NCBI GenBank assembly: GCA_947253615.1
Contig: CAMYAA010000075.1
Location: 1-5,926 of the forward strand
Direction: 5' to 3'
Source: an uncultured Sutterellaceae bacterium
Lineage (GTDB): Bacteria; Pseudomonadota; Gammaproteobacteria; Burkholderiales; Burkholderiaceae_F
DNA length: 5,926 nt
Every line of letters begins with the position of its first letter. The first letter of the stretch is position 1. Positions 1 through 5,926 of the stretch are shown here, piece by piece. Position numbers and translations under genes: made by a program. The notes under the pieces were generated by a model. That model was not told the DNA's origin. It worked only from the letters and a program-made list of their open reading frames with translations, and did not search any database.

Positions 1-49
1 ACGAGATCTAGTACGGTCTCGTGGGCTCGGAGATGTGTATAAGAGACAG
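1..49 (+). other. Illumina Nextera i7 adapter left in the assembly (not genomic)
   Basis: The parts read in order as a Nextera adapter. Bases 1-7 (ACGAGAT) are the end of the P7 flow-cell sequence. Bases 8-15 (CTAGTACG) match the index I remember as N702. Bases 16-30 (GTCTCGTGGGCTCGG) are the Read 2 transposase arm. Bases 31-49 (AGATGTGTATAAGAGACAG) are the 19-base Tn5 mosaic end. The match is exact across all parts, so this is library-preparation sequence, not biology. The mosaic end should not be annotated as a transposon end of the organism. Confidence 0.98.
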
Positions 50-539
50 TGTTTGGGCCTTGTGCGGGACCTTCGGAGGATGGGAGTTCCCTGAAAAGAC
101 TCGTTTTTCGTTAACTGGGGGTGGTCAGTTAACGCCTGAATTTTTAACCTTATGGTTAGGGTTGACGCTCTTTACGTCAGCGTCGATTGCGGAAATTGTT
201 CGTGCGGGCGTGACTTCGGTCTCTGAAGGGCAGTGGAATGCTGCCTTGGCGCTAGGCTTAAGTCGTTGGGAGACGATTAGCTATATTATTTTCCCGCAGT
301 CGATGCGTTTAGTCATTCCACCTTTAGCCAGCCAATATATGAATCTCACCAAGAATTCGTCGCTAGCCGTGATGGTGGGTTATCCTGATTTAGTAAGTGT
401 GGCTAATACGACGATTAATGTGAGCGCACAAGCCATTGAGGTCATCGTGGTCATCATGGTGGTTTATTTGTTGTTGAACCTTTTGATTTCGCTTGTCATG
501 AATGCTATCAATAAACATGTCACGCGTTCGCCGTTATAA
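50..539 (+). CDS. aapQ: General L-amino-acid ABC transporter permease, AapQ-like, 5'-truncated
   Basis: This is the C-terminal 162 residues of an inner-membrane permease of the HisM/AapQ family. With AapM it would form the channel of a general L-amino-acid importer driven by a periplasmic binding protein and an ATPase. The permease cytoplasmic (EAA) loop, which docks on the ATPase, lies at about 237-299 and carries the ALGLSRWE core and a downstream FPQ. It is followed by the family signatures SQYMNLTKNSSLAV and GYPDLVSV, then a last hydrophobic segment at about 436-500. The first residue of the EAA triplet is Asn rather than the usual Glu. AapQ proteins run to roughly 400 residues, so more than half is missing. 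The frame stays open upstream only through the adapter, so residues read from bases 21-50 are artefact and the true start lies off the contig. aapM follows after 17 nt, consistent with one operon. Confidence 0.88.
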
Positions 540-556
540 AAAGAGTTGGTGGTGTT

Positions 557-1648
557 ATGAGTGAAACGAAAGCAATAACGACGAGCTTGGGCGAACGAAT
601 TCGACAGAAGTGGTTTTATTCCCCTTGGGCGAGCGTTTTAACCGTTGGCCTTGGAGTGATTTTAAGCATTATTGTATTTTTTATTCTCCGTTGGGCTTTG
701 TGGGATGCGGTTTGGACGCCTAATGTCGAAGCTTGTAAAGCGAGCTCGGGGGCCTGTTGGGGATTCGTGGTTGAAAAATGGCGTTTAATTGTTTTTGGAC
801 GCTACCCTTATGAGCTTCAATGGCGCCCAACGTTAGCGACGTTGATCATTATGGTCATGCTAGTCATTACGGCGATTCCTCGCTTCTGGCATGGTTTTGC
901 AGGGCGTTTTGTTCTGTTTTTATGGGTTCTGGCTTTTATTGCCTTTTTCTCATTGATGTTAGGTGGCGTTTTTGGTCTTTCTCACATTGATGCTGATATG
1001 TGGGGTGGACTTCCTTTGACGGTCGTTCTGACATTGATTGGTATGACGGCCTCCATTCCGTTAGGGATTTTATTGGCGTTAGGACGACGTAGTTCTATGC
1101 CCGTTATCTCGAGTCTTTCCACGGCGTATATTGAAATTGCTCGTGGGGTGCCCTTAATTACGGTTTTGTTTGTGGCTGCTTTTATTTTTCCGCTCTTTTT
1201 GCCTGAAGAGATGCGAGTTGATCCTTTTTGGCGTGTAGCCATTGCGATCACTTTATTCCAGGCGGCTTATATTGCGGAAACGGTTCGTGGCGGGTTGCAA
1301 ACGATCCCCAAAGGTCAATTCGAAGCGGCGCGTTCTTTAGGCTTTAATAATTGGCATTTATATACGCGAATCATTTTGCCCCAAGCCTTGGTGGCGGTCA
1401 TTCCTGCGTTTGTTAATAGTTTACTGTCCTGTTTTATGGACACCTCATTGGTGACGGTGGTGTCGATGTATGACTTGACGGGGAGTTTAGGTTTGGCTTT
1501 AGGGGATGCGTACTGGCGAAATTATTTCGTGGAAGGGTACGTTTTCATTGTGTTAATTTATTTTTCGCTCAGTTTTGTGGTTTCTCGCTATAGTCAGTGG
1601 TTGGAGCGTTACATTACCGGGTATCGAACCTTGGCTTGTCATCGTTAG
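557..1648 (+). CDS. aapM: General L-amino-acid ABC transporter permease, AapM-like
   Basis: This is a complete 363-residue inner-membrane permease, close to the usual AapM length of about 380. It is the second half of the AapQ/AapM channel for polar and general L-amino-acid uptake. Hydrophobic segments lie near residues 24-47, 92-108, 113-136, 151-176, 193-215, 225-245, 275-291 and 325-345. The long insert after the first segment carries the AapM hallmark CWGFVVEKWRLIVFGRYPYE (67-86). The C-terminal half is the conserved permease core: GGLPLT (150-155), RGVPLITVLF (196-205), VRGGLQTIPKGQFEAARSLG (243-262, with EAA at 256-258) and LPQA (274-277). The usual FKDTSL stretch reads FMDTSL here (293-298). 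The ATG at 557 is preceded only by a weak purine run (541-545). No AapP ATPase follows; a DUF1857 gene starts 11 nt after the stop. The family call is firm, while the exact substrate range is inferred. Confidence 0.9.
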   Translation: MSETKAITTSLGERIRQKWFYSPWASVLTVGLGVILSIIVFFILRWALWDAVWTPNVEACKASSGACWGFVVEKWRLIVFGRYPYELQWRPTLATLIIMVMLVITAIPRFWHGFAGRFVLFLWVLAFIAFFSLMLGGVFGLSHIDADMWGGLPLTVVLTLIGMTASIPLGILLALGRRSSMPVISSLSTAYIEIARGVPLITVLFVAAFIFPLFLPEEMRVDPFWRVAIAITLFQAAYIAETVRGGLQTIPKGQFEAARSLGFNNWHLYTRIILPQALVAVIPAFVNSLLSCFMDTSLVTVVSMYDLTGSLGLALGDAYWRNYFVEGYVFIVLIYFSLSFVVSRYSQWLERYITGYRTLACHR

Positions 1649-1651
1649 GAG
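1647..1651 (+). promoter_or_regulatory. Strong Shine-Dalgarno that fixes the DUF1857 start
   Basis: AGGAG overlaps the last two bases of the aapM TAG stop codon (1646-1648) and sits 8 nt before the ATG at 1660. This is good spacing, and it supports 1660 over the in-frame upstream codon at 1597, which lies inside aapM. The arrangement suggests that ribosomes finishing aapM could reinitiate on the next gene. Confidence 0.75.
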
Positions 1652-1659
1652 TGAGAAAG

Positions 1660-2145
1660 ATGTTTGAAATATTTCATGAACACATTGTTCAAGTCCCTGC
1701 TATAGAAGGGGCGCGTCCGATGACGCATGCCGATCTTTGGAAGGGATTTGAATGTTTTGCTCGTAATGCAACGGAATTTATTGAACCCCTTGAGTCCATG
1801 AAGGTTCTCAACGAAACGTCGCAGCCAGATGGCTCTGTGAAAGTTGAGCGTGAATTGGACTTCTCGCAGTTTAAGGTTAAAGACGTTGTGACGCTTTACC
1901 CTGAGCGTGGTGAAATGAAAATCGAAGTTTTGCCGAGTTATCAATGGCCAGGATCGATGATGACGGCACGCATTGAGGAACCTGAGGCAGGCCATTTATT
2001 TGTTCGCTTTATCTATGAAGAGCCGAAGTTAGAGGGCGAAGCTGCGCATCCGACGTATGTCGGCTTGCGACGTCAGGCCTACGAACAGAAGGACCAAAAT
2101 CTCGTTGGTAAGATTATCGAAATGAGTTTGGCGCCGGTTCATTAA
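1660..2145 (+). CDS. DUF1857 / AtaL-like SRPBCC-fold protein
   Basis: This is a small soluble protein of 161 residues with no signal peptide or membrane segment. It resembles DUF1857 (AtaL-like), a family in the START/SRPBCC superfamily whose members have a hydrophobic cavity. The bacterial members have no settled function. Supporting features are the N-terminal pattern [19 protein letters not shown] (residues 26-44), a later alternating region ending in [10 protein letters not shown], and a C-terminal helix-like stretch beginning near [13 protein letters not shown]. Length fits the family (about 150-160). The ATG at 1660 is chosen because it has AGGAG 8 nt upstream and matches the family's N-terminal length. 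The longer reading from 1597 would overlap aapM by 52 nt and add 21 residues with no family resemblance. The gene is probably co-transcribed with aapQM, and a likely terminator follows. A transport-related role would be guesswork. The family call comes from pattern memory, so another SRPBCC subgroup is possible. Confidence 0.68.
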   Translation: MFEIFHEHIVQVPAIEGARPMTHADLWKGFECFARNATEFIEPLESMKVLNETSQPDGSVKVERELDFSQFKVKDVVTLYPERGEMKIEVLPSYQWPGSMMTARIEEPEAGHLFVRFIYEEPKLEGEAAHPTYVGLRRQAYEQKDQNLVGKIIEMSLAPVH

Positions 2146-2165
2146 GCCTGGGTGCTGATGGTTAT

Positions 2166-2207
2166 AGGCGGGCGAGTTTTTTTGAATTCGTCCGCTTCAT
2201 TTATTTT
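2166..2207 (+). terminator. Probable intrinsic terminator after the aapQM-DUF1857 operon
   Basis: GCGGGCGA (2168-2175) pairs with TCGTCCGC (2188-2195), with one G-T wobble. The stem can extend inward by G-T, T-A, T-A to leave a 6-base loop, and outward by two weaker pairs to 2166/2197. A T-rich stretch, CATTTATTTT, follows to 2207. It starts about 20 nt after the DUF1857 stop and ends before the tex ribosome-binding site. A run of seven T lies inside the hairpin arm and loop (2177-2183), which is unusual. The downstream T tract is interrupted, so strength is uncertain. Confidence 0.6.
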
Positions 2208-2215
2208 GTTGGAAA

Positions 2216-2222
2216 AGAAGGA
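2216..2222 (+). promoter_or_regulatory. Shine-Dalgarno of tex
   Basis: AGAAGGA lies 6 nt before the ATG at 2229, a near-ideal ribosome-binding site. It confirms that start. The N-terminus it gives ([19 protein letters not shown]) lines up with the beginning of known Tex proteins. I found no convincing -35/-10 pair for tex in the 83-nt gap. Confidence 0.7.
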
Positions 2223-2228
2223 AAACTC

Positions 2229-4505
2229 ATGGAATTAGAGCAACTCATCGCTGAGCGTATTGCAGCGGAATTAAAAGTTCATCCACGACAAATTGCTGCG
2301 GCGGTCACTTTGCTCGATGAAGGCTCGACCGTGCCTTTTATCGCACGTTATCGAAAGGAAGTGACGGGTTCTTTAGATGATGCTCAGTTACGCGAACTTG
2401 AAGAGCGTTTGGCGTATCACCGTGATCTTGAAGACCGTCGTGCGAGTATCTTGGCCTCGATTGAAGCACAACAAAAATTAACGCCAGAATTACGCGCGCA
2501 AATCGAAGCAGCGATGAACAAGCAGCTGTTAGAAGACTTGTATTTACCTTATCGTCCCGTGCGTCGTACGCGTGCCTTTTTGGCCCGTGAAGCGGGTCTT
2601 GAGCCTTTGGCTTTAGCGTTAATGCAGGACAAGACGTTAGATCCTGAAACACAGGCATTGGCCTATGTAAATGGGGAAAAGAATTTGCCCGATGTGAAGT
2701 CGGTTCTCGATGGTGCTCGTTATATTGTGGCCGACATTATGTCGGTAGACGCCGAGTTGCTTAAAAGCTTACGTACGTTTATTAGCAAGCACGCGATGAT
2801 GGTTTCTAAGGTCGTCGAAGGGAAAGAAGCACAAGGCGAGAAATTCCAGGATTATTTTGATTACCAAGAAGCCTTTAGTAAAGTGCCTTCGCATCGAGCC
2901 ATGGCGATGTTTCGTGGTCGAGAGGAGGAGGTCCTGCAACTGTCTCTCCTAGTGGATGAGGACGAAGAAGGAAGCGCACAACAGGAGTTGATTGCGGATT
3001 ACTTTGGTGTTCGACGTGAACGTCAGGGTGCACATGAGTGGCTTTTGCAGTGCGTGCGTTGGTTGTGGCGCGTCAAGCTTTCGAACTCGATGGAAACCGA
3101 GCTGTTTGGCGCTTTACGTGAACGTAGTGAAGCTGAGGCGATCAATATCTTTGGGCAGAATTTGCGCCATTTGTTACTGGCCTCCCCAGCGGGCCAAAAG
3201 GCGGTGTTGGGTCTTGACCCAGGGATTCGCACGGGCGTGAAAGTGGCTGTTATTGATAACACCGGTGCCCTTAAAGACAAAGCCGTGATCTATTTGTTTG
3301 GCAGTGATCATCAGCTTCAAGAAGCGAAAAAAATCATTGTGCATTTGATTAAAACCTATCAGATTGCGTTGATTTCGATCGGTAACGGTACGGCAAGTCG
3401 AGAAACGGATGCTTTTGTTTCGCGTCTTTTACGCGAAGAAAAGCTTTCTAATGTTCAGAAAGTGGTGGTGAGTGAGGCGGGCGCTTCGGTTTATTCCGCT
3501 TCTGAGTTAGCGAGCCGTGAATTCCCAGATTTAGACGTAAGCTATCGTGGCGCGGTTTCTATTGCTCGTCGACTTCAGGACCCGTTAGCGGAATTGGTGA
3601 AAATCGATCCGAAGGCCATTGGTGTTGGTCAGTATCAACACGACGTTGATCAACGTCAATTAGCTCAAAAACTTCAGGCCATTGTGGAAGATTGCGTTAA
3701 CTCCGTGGGGGTTGATGTGAATACCGCGAGTGAGTCCTTACTGGCTTATGTGGCGGGTCTTTCGAGCACGCGTGCGCGTGCGCTCGTCGAGTTCCGTACG
3801 GCGCATGGGGTATTCCGCTCCCGTAATGACTTATTGAAGGTTCCTGGGGTTGGCCAAAAGACGTTTGAACAAGCGGCAGGCTTTTTGCGCATTGTTCACG
3901 GGGAAAATCCGTTAGACGCTTCAGCGGTGCATCCCGAGTCTTATGGGATTGTGGAACGCATTATTGAAAGCACGGGGCATTCCGTTCAAGAGTTAATTGG
4001 CAATACGACGTTATTGAAGACGTTACAGCCTCGTGACTTTGCTGATGAAAAGTTTGGTGTACCAACGGTGAAGGACATTATTAGCGAGTTGGAAAAACCT
4101 GGTCGAGATCCTCGTCCCGAGTTTAAGACGGCGAGTTTTTCTGAAGATGTGCATGAAATTAGCGATTTGCGTCCAGGTATGACCTTAGAAGGGGTTATTT
4201 CTAACGTGGCTGCCTTCGGTGCATTTGTGGATATTGGGGTTCATCAAGATGGCCTGGTTCACGTGTCTGAATTGTCTGATCAATTTGTGAGTGATCCCAA
4301 GGAGCTGGTGAAGGTTGGCGATATTGTTAAGGTGCGTGTGCTTGAAGTGGATGTCGCACGTAAGCGTATTTCGTTATCGATGCGCAGCTCGTCTTCCTCG
4401 GGTGGCAAGCGTACTTTCTCGAGTTCAAATAAAAACACTCGCTCGAATCCGGCCCCTCAAACGGCGATGGCCAGTGCATTTGCTAACCTCCGAAAGGGAC
4501 ATTGA
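2229..4505 (+). CDS. tex: Tex/YhgF RNA-binding transcription accessory protein
   Basis: This is a full-length 758-residue cytoplasmic Tex protein (E. coli YhgF is about 770). The family binds nucleic acid and is related to eukaryotic Spt6. It affects transcription, and was first linked to toxin expression in Bordetella. The N-terminal Tex region has [20 protein letters not shown] (28-47) and the [10 protein letters not shown] motif near 98-107. A YqgF/RNase H-like domain starts at [12 protein letters not shown] (325-336). Paired helix-hairpin-helix elements follow, with GVDVNTAS (494-501) and VPGVGQKTF (538-546). An S1 RNA-binding domain spans about 648-719, with [20 protein letters not shown] (650-669), [10 protein letters not shown] (674-683) and the closing KRISLSMR (712-719). 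The tail (720-758) is rich in Ser, Asn and basic residues, looks disordered, and ends in [13 protein letters not shown]. The start is fixed by AGAAGGA 6 nt upstream. All expected domains are present with no frameshift. prfC begins 50 nt downstream and may share its transcript. Confidence 0.96.
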   Translation: MELEQLIAERIAAELKVHPRQIAAAVTLLDEGSTVPFIARYRKEVTGSLDDAQLRELEERLAYHRDLEDRRASILASIEAQQKLTPELRAQIEAAMNKQLLEDLYLPYRPVRRTRAFLAREAGLEPLALALMQDKTLDPETQALAYVNGEKNLPDVKSVLDGARYIVADIMSVDAELLKSLRTFISKHAMMVSKVVEGKEAQGEKFQDYFDYQEAFSKVPSHRAMAMFRGREEEVLQLSLLVDEDEEGSAQQELIADYFGVRRERQGAHEWLLQCVRWLWRVKLSNSMETELFGALRERSEAEAINIFGQNLRHLLLASPAGQKAVLGLDPGIRTGVKVAVIDNTGALKDKAVIYLFGSDHQLQEAKKIIVHLIKTYQIALISIGNGTASRETDAFVSRLLREEKLSNVQKVVVSEAGASVYSASELASREFPDLDVSYRGAVSIARRLQDPLAELVKIDPKAIGVGQYQHDVDQRQLAQKLQAIVEDCVNSVGVDVNTASESLLAYVAGLSSTRARALVEFRTAHGVFRSRNDLLKVPGVGQKTFEQAAGFLRIVHGENPLDASAVHPESYGIVERIIESTGHSVQELIGNTTLLKTLQPRDFADEKFGVPTVKDIISELEKPGRDPRPEFKTASFSEDVHEISDLRPGMTLEGVISNVAAFGAFVDIGVHQDGLVHVSELSDQFVSDPKELVKVGDIVKVRVLEVDVARKRISLSMRSSSSSGGKRTFSSSNKNTRSNPAPQTAMASAFANLRKGH

Positions 4506-4519
4506 GTTGCGTTTGGGGT

Positions 4520-4525
4520 TAGAAT
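4520..4525 (+). promoter_or_regulatory. Possible -10 element upstream of prfC
   Basis: TAGAAT, in the context GGTTAGAATAGCGCC, resembles a sigma-70 -10 box in the tex-prfC gap, 30 nt before the prfC ATG. The best upstream -35 candidates are poor: TTGAGT at 4502-4507 leaves only 12 nt of spacing, and the hexamer at the proper distance (GGACAT, 4497-4502) is a weak match. prfC may instead be read from the tex transcript. Confidence 0.3.
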
Positions 4526-4536
4526 AGCGCCTCTCT

Positions 4537-4544
4537 AGAGTGAG
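4537..4544 (+). promoter_or_regulatory. Weak ribosome-binding site of prfC
   Basis: AGAGTGAG is the only purine-rich stretch in range of the prfC ATG, 11 nt before it, which is a little far. The prfC frame has a TGA stop at 4541-4543 and no other start codon before 4556, so the start is set by the reading frame even though the site is weak. Confidence 0.35.
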
Positions 4545-4555
4545 TTCAAAACATT

Positions 4556-5926
4556 ATGACGAGTCCAAATCCAGCATTAAAGCGTGACGTTGAAGAACGT
4601 CGCACTTTTGCGATTATTTCTCACCCGGACGCGGGTAAAACGACATTAACTGAAAAGTTATTGCTTTTTGGTGGAGCCATTCAAATGGCTGGGGCCGTTC
4701 GTGGCCGTAAAGCTTCACGTCATGCGACTTCTGACTGGATGGAAGTTGAAAAGCAACGTGGGATTTCGGTGACGAGTTCGGTGATGCAGTTCCGTTATCG
4801 CGATCACGTGATTAACTTATTGGATACCCCAGGGCACGAAGACTTTTCGGAAGATACGTATCGTGTTTTAACCGCAGTGGATGCTGCGGTGATGGTGATT
4901 GACGCAGCCAAGGGGGTGGAAGCACAAACGATTAAACTTTTGGAAGTTTGTCGTATGCGTAACACTCCGATTATTACGTTTATCAATAAGTTTGACCGTG
5001 AAGTTCGTGATCCTTTAGAAGTGATTGGTGAAATTGAAAGCGTATTGAAGTTGCAATGCGTGCCTATCACTTGGCCGATCGGGATGGGTAAAACCTTCCG
5101 AGGGGTGTTCTCGTTGATGAAGGATCAGTTGGTTCGTTTTACGCCTGGGGAAGAACGTCTTTCCAAAGATGTTGAAACCATTAAGGGCTTGAACAATCCT
5201 GAACTTGATTCGCTTTTCCCGATGGAAATGCCCTACGTTCGTGATTCCATTGATTTGATTCAAGGCGCGACTGAACCTTTCTCGTTAGAGAAGTTTTTAG
5301 CAGGCCAACAGAGCCCGGTGTTCTTTGGTTCTGGGGTGAATAACTTTGGGGTGCAGGACGTTCTTGATGCGTTAGTGGATTGGGCGCCTTCTCCGAAGCC
5401 TCGCCAAACCGTTGAGCGTGAAGTCGAACCGACGGAGAAGCCTTTCACTGGGTTTGTCTTTAAGATTCAGGCCAACATGGATCCACGTCATCGAGATCGT
5501 ATTGCGTTTTTCCGCGTATGCTCGGGCCGATATGCGCCGGGTATGAAGGTATTCCATACGCGTGAAGGCCGTGACATGAAGATTCCTAACGCTTTGACGT
5601 TTATGGCTCAAGACCGTGTTTTAATGGAAGATGCGGTGGCTGGGGACATTATTGGGATCTATAACCATGGTCAGCTCCACATTGGTGACACGTTGACGGA
5701 AGGTGAAAAACTTCAGTTCACGGGGATTCCGAATTTTGCGCCTGAATTATTCCGTTCTGCTCGCAGTAAGGATCCGTTTAAGGCAAAACAGCTTCAGAAG
5801 GGGCTTCAAGAGCTCGGTGAAGAAGGTGCCATTCAAGTCTTTACGGGTGAATTCGGCAATATTATGTTGGGCGCCGTTGGTGTGCTTCAGTTTGAAATTG
5901 TGGCTCAGCGTTTACAGACGGAATAC
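4556..5926 (+). CDS. prfC: Peptide chain release factor 3 (RF3), 3'-truncated by window end
   Basis: These are the first 457 residues of RF3, the cytoplasmic GTPase that recycles RF1 and RF2 from the ribosome after peptide release. GTPase motifs are intact: the P-loop HPDAGKTT (23-30), the switch I region RGISVTSS (68-75), DTPGHEDF (90-97) and NKFD (144-147). They are followed by the RF3-type regions [21 protein letters not shown] and [20 protein letters not shown], the latter in the domain II beta-barrel. The [15 protein letters not shown] context and the GSGVNNFG motif separate it from EF-G and LepA. The frame is open to the last base, and a usual length of about 530 means roughly 70-75 residues are missing. 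An in-frame TGA at 4541 leaves ATG 4556 as the only sensible start; the N-terminus [20 protein letters not shown] fits the family. It lies 50 nt after tex on the same strand. No missing key residue was seen. Confidence 0.96.
   Translation, partial: MTSPNPALKRDVEERRTFAIISHPDAGKTTLTEKLLLFGGAIQMAGAVRGRKASRHATSDWMEVEKQRGISVTSSVMQFRYRDHVINLLDTPGHEDFSEDTYRVLTAVDAAVMVIDAAKGVEAQTIKLLEVCRMRNTPIITFINKFDREVRDPLEVIGEIESVLKLQCVPITWPIGMGKTFRGVFSLMKDQLVRFTPGEERLSKDVETIKGLNNPELDSLFPMEMPYVRDSIDLIQGATEPFSLEKFLAGQQSPVFFGSGVNNFGVQDVLDALVDWAPSPKPRQTVEREVEPTEKPFTGFVFKIQANMDPRHRDRIAFFRVCSGRYAPGMKVFHTREGRDMKIPNALTFMAQDRVLMEDAVAGDIIGIYNHGQLHIGDTLTEGEKLQFTGIPNFAPELFRSARSKDPFKAKQLQKGLQELGEEGAIQVFTGEFGNIMLGAVGVLQFEIVAQRLQTEY

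Noticed and set aside
31..49. Tn5 mosaic end as a possible natural transposon terminus
   Set aside because: It sits inside a full Nextera adapter with the P7 tail and index, so it comes from library preparation.
982..1251. Minus-strand open frame of 89 residues inside aapM
   Set aside because: It lies wholly within a recognised membrane permease gene and has no family resemblance or ribosome-binding site; it is a shadow frame.
1645..1995. Minus-strand open frame of 116 residues opposite the DUF1857 gene
   Set aside because: The + strand frame has a strong SD and family similarity. The antisense peptide shows no recognisable domain.
2129..2210. Promoter for tex in the 83-nt gap (TTGAAT at 2182-2187; TATAGG at 2163-2168)
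   Set aside because: No -35/-10 pair has acceptable spacing. The TTGAAT lies inside the terminator hairpin and the T-rich hexamers after it are 12-14 nt away.
2338..3280. Several short open frames on both strands within tex (2338-2658 -, 2992-3240 +, 3023-3280 -)
   Set aside because: All overlap the YqgF-containing Tex coding region, which is intact, and none resembles a protein family.
4315..4527. Plus-strand 70-residue open frame across the tex 3' end
   Set aside because: It overlaps the S1 domain and tail in another frame, has Cys/Arg-rich nonsense composition, and has no RBS.
4533..4540. 8-base palindrome CTCTAGAG in the tex-prfC gap
   Set aside because: Too short to call an operator or terminator. 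It does not extend, has no T tract after it, and can occur by chance.
4804..5611. Four minus-strand open frames opposite prfC
   Set aside because: They are antisense to an unmistakable RF3 GTPase and have no independent support.
50..5926. Search for an undescribed system (defence locus, repeats, CRISPR, RNA gene, integrase, recoding)
   Set aside because: Every long stretch is explained by recognised transporter, SRPBCC, Tex and RF3 genes. No repeats, tRNA-like or attachment-site structures were seen by eye.

Overview
The window is bacterial protein-coding DNA on one strand, preceded by 49 bases of sequencing adapter. Bases 1-49 match the Illumina Nextera i7 adapter: a P7 tail, an 8-base index, the Read 2 transposase arm and the 19-base mosaic end. 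Genomic sequence therefore starts at about base 50. The window looks like the end of a contig assembled from a Nextera library.

The organism is most likely a proteobacterium. I lean towards Betaproteobacteria/Burkholderiales of moderate GC: two 60-base lines counted by hand gave 45% and 52%. The reasons are the AapQ/AapM-type amino-acid permeases, a DUF1857 protein, and Tex and RF3 sequences that look proteobacterial. This placement is inferred from remembered family patterns, not from a search.

Layout, all on the + strand. (1) 50-539 is the C-terminal part of an AapQ-like permease. (2) 557-1648 is a complete AapM-like permease, 17 nt downstream. (3) 1660-2145 is a small SRPBCC/DUF1857 protein that starts 11 nt after aapM, with a strong Shine-Dalgarno overlapping the aapM stop codon. 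(4) 2146-2228 is an intergenic gap with a probable intrinsic terminator, then a strong ribosome-binding site. (5) 2229-4505 is a full-length Tex (YhgF) RNA-binding transcription factor. (6) 4506-4555 is a 50-nt gap with a possible -10 element. (7) 4556-5926 is the first 457 codons of prfC (peptide chain release factor 3), cut off by the window end.

AapQ and AapM would form the membrane channel of a general L-amino-acid ABC importer. Its binding protein (AapJ) and ATPase (AapP) are not in the window. AapJ may lie beyond the contig edge, but AapP is absent from its usual place just after aapM. Tex and RF3 are housekeeping proteins of transcription and translation, and may be co-transcribed. I saw no undescribed system, mobile element, CRISPR array, tRNA or rRNA. 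Coding sequence fills nearly all of the window, and no gene-free stretch exceeds 83 bases.
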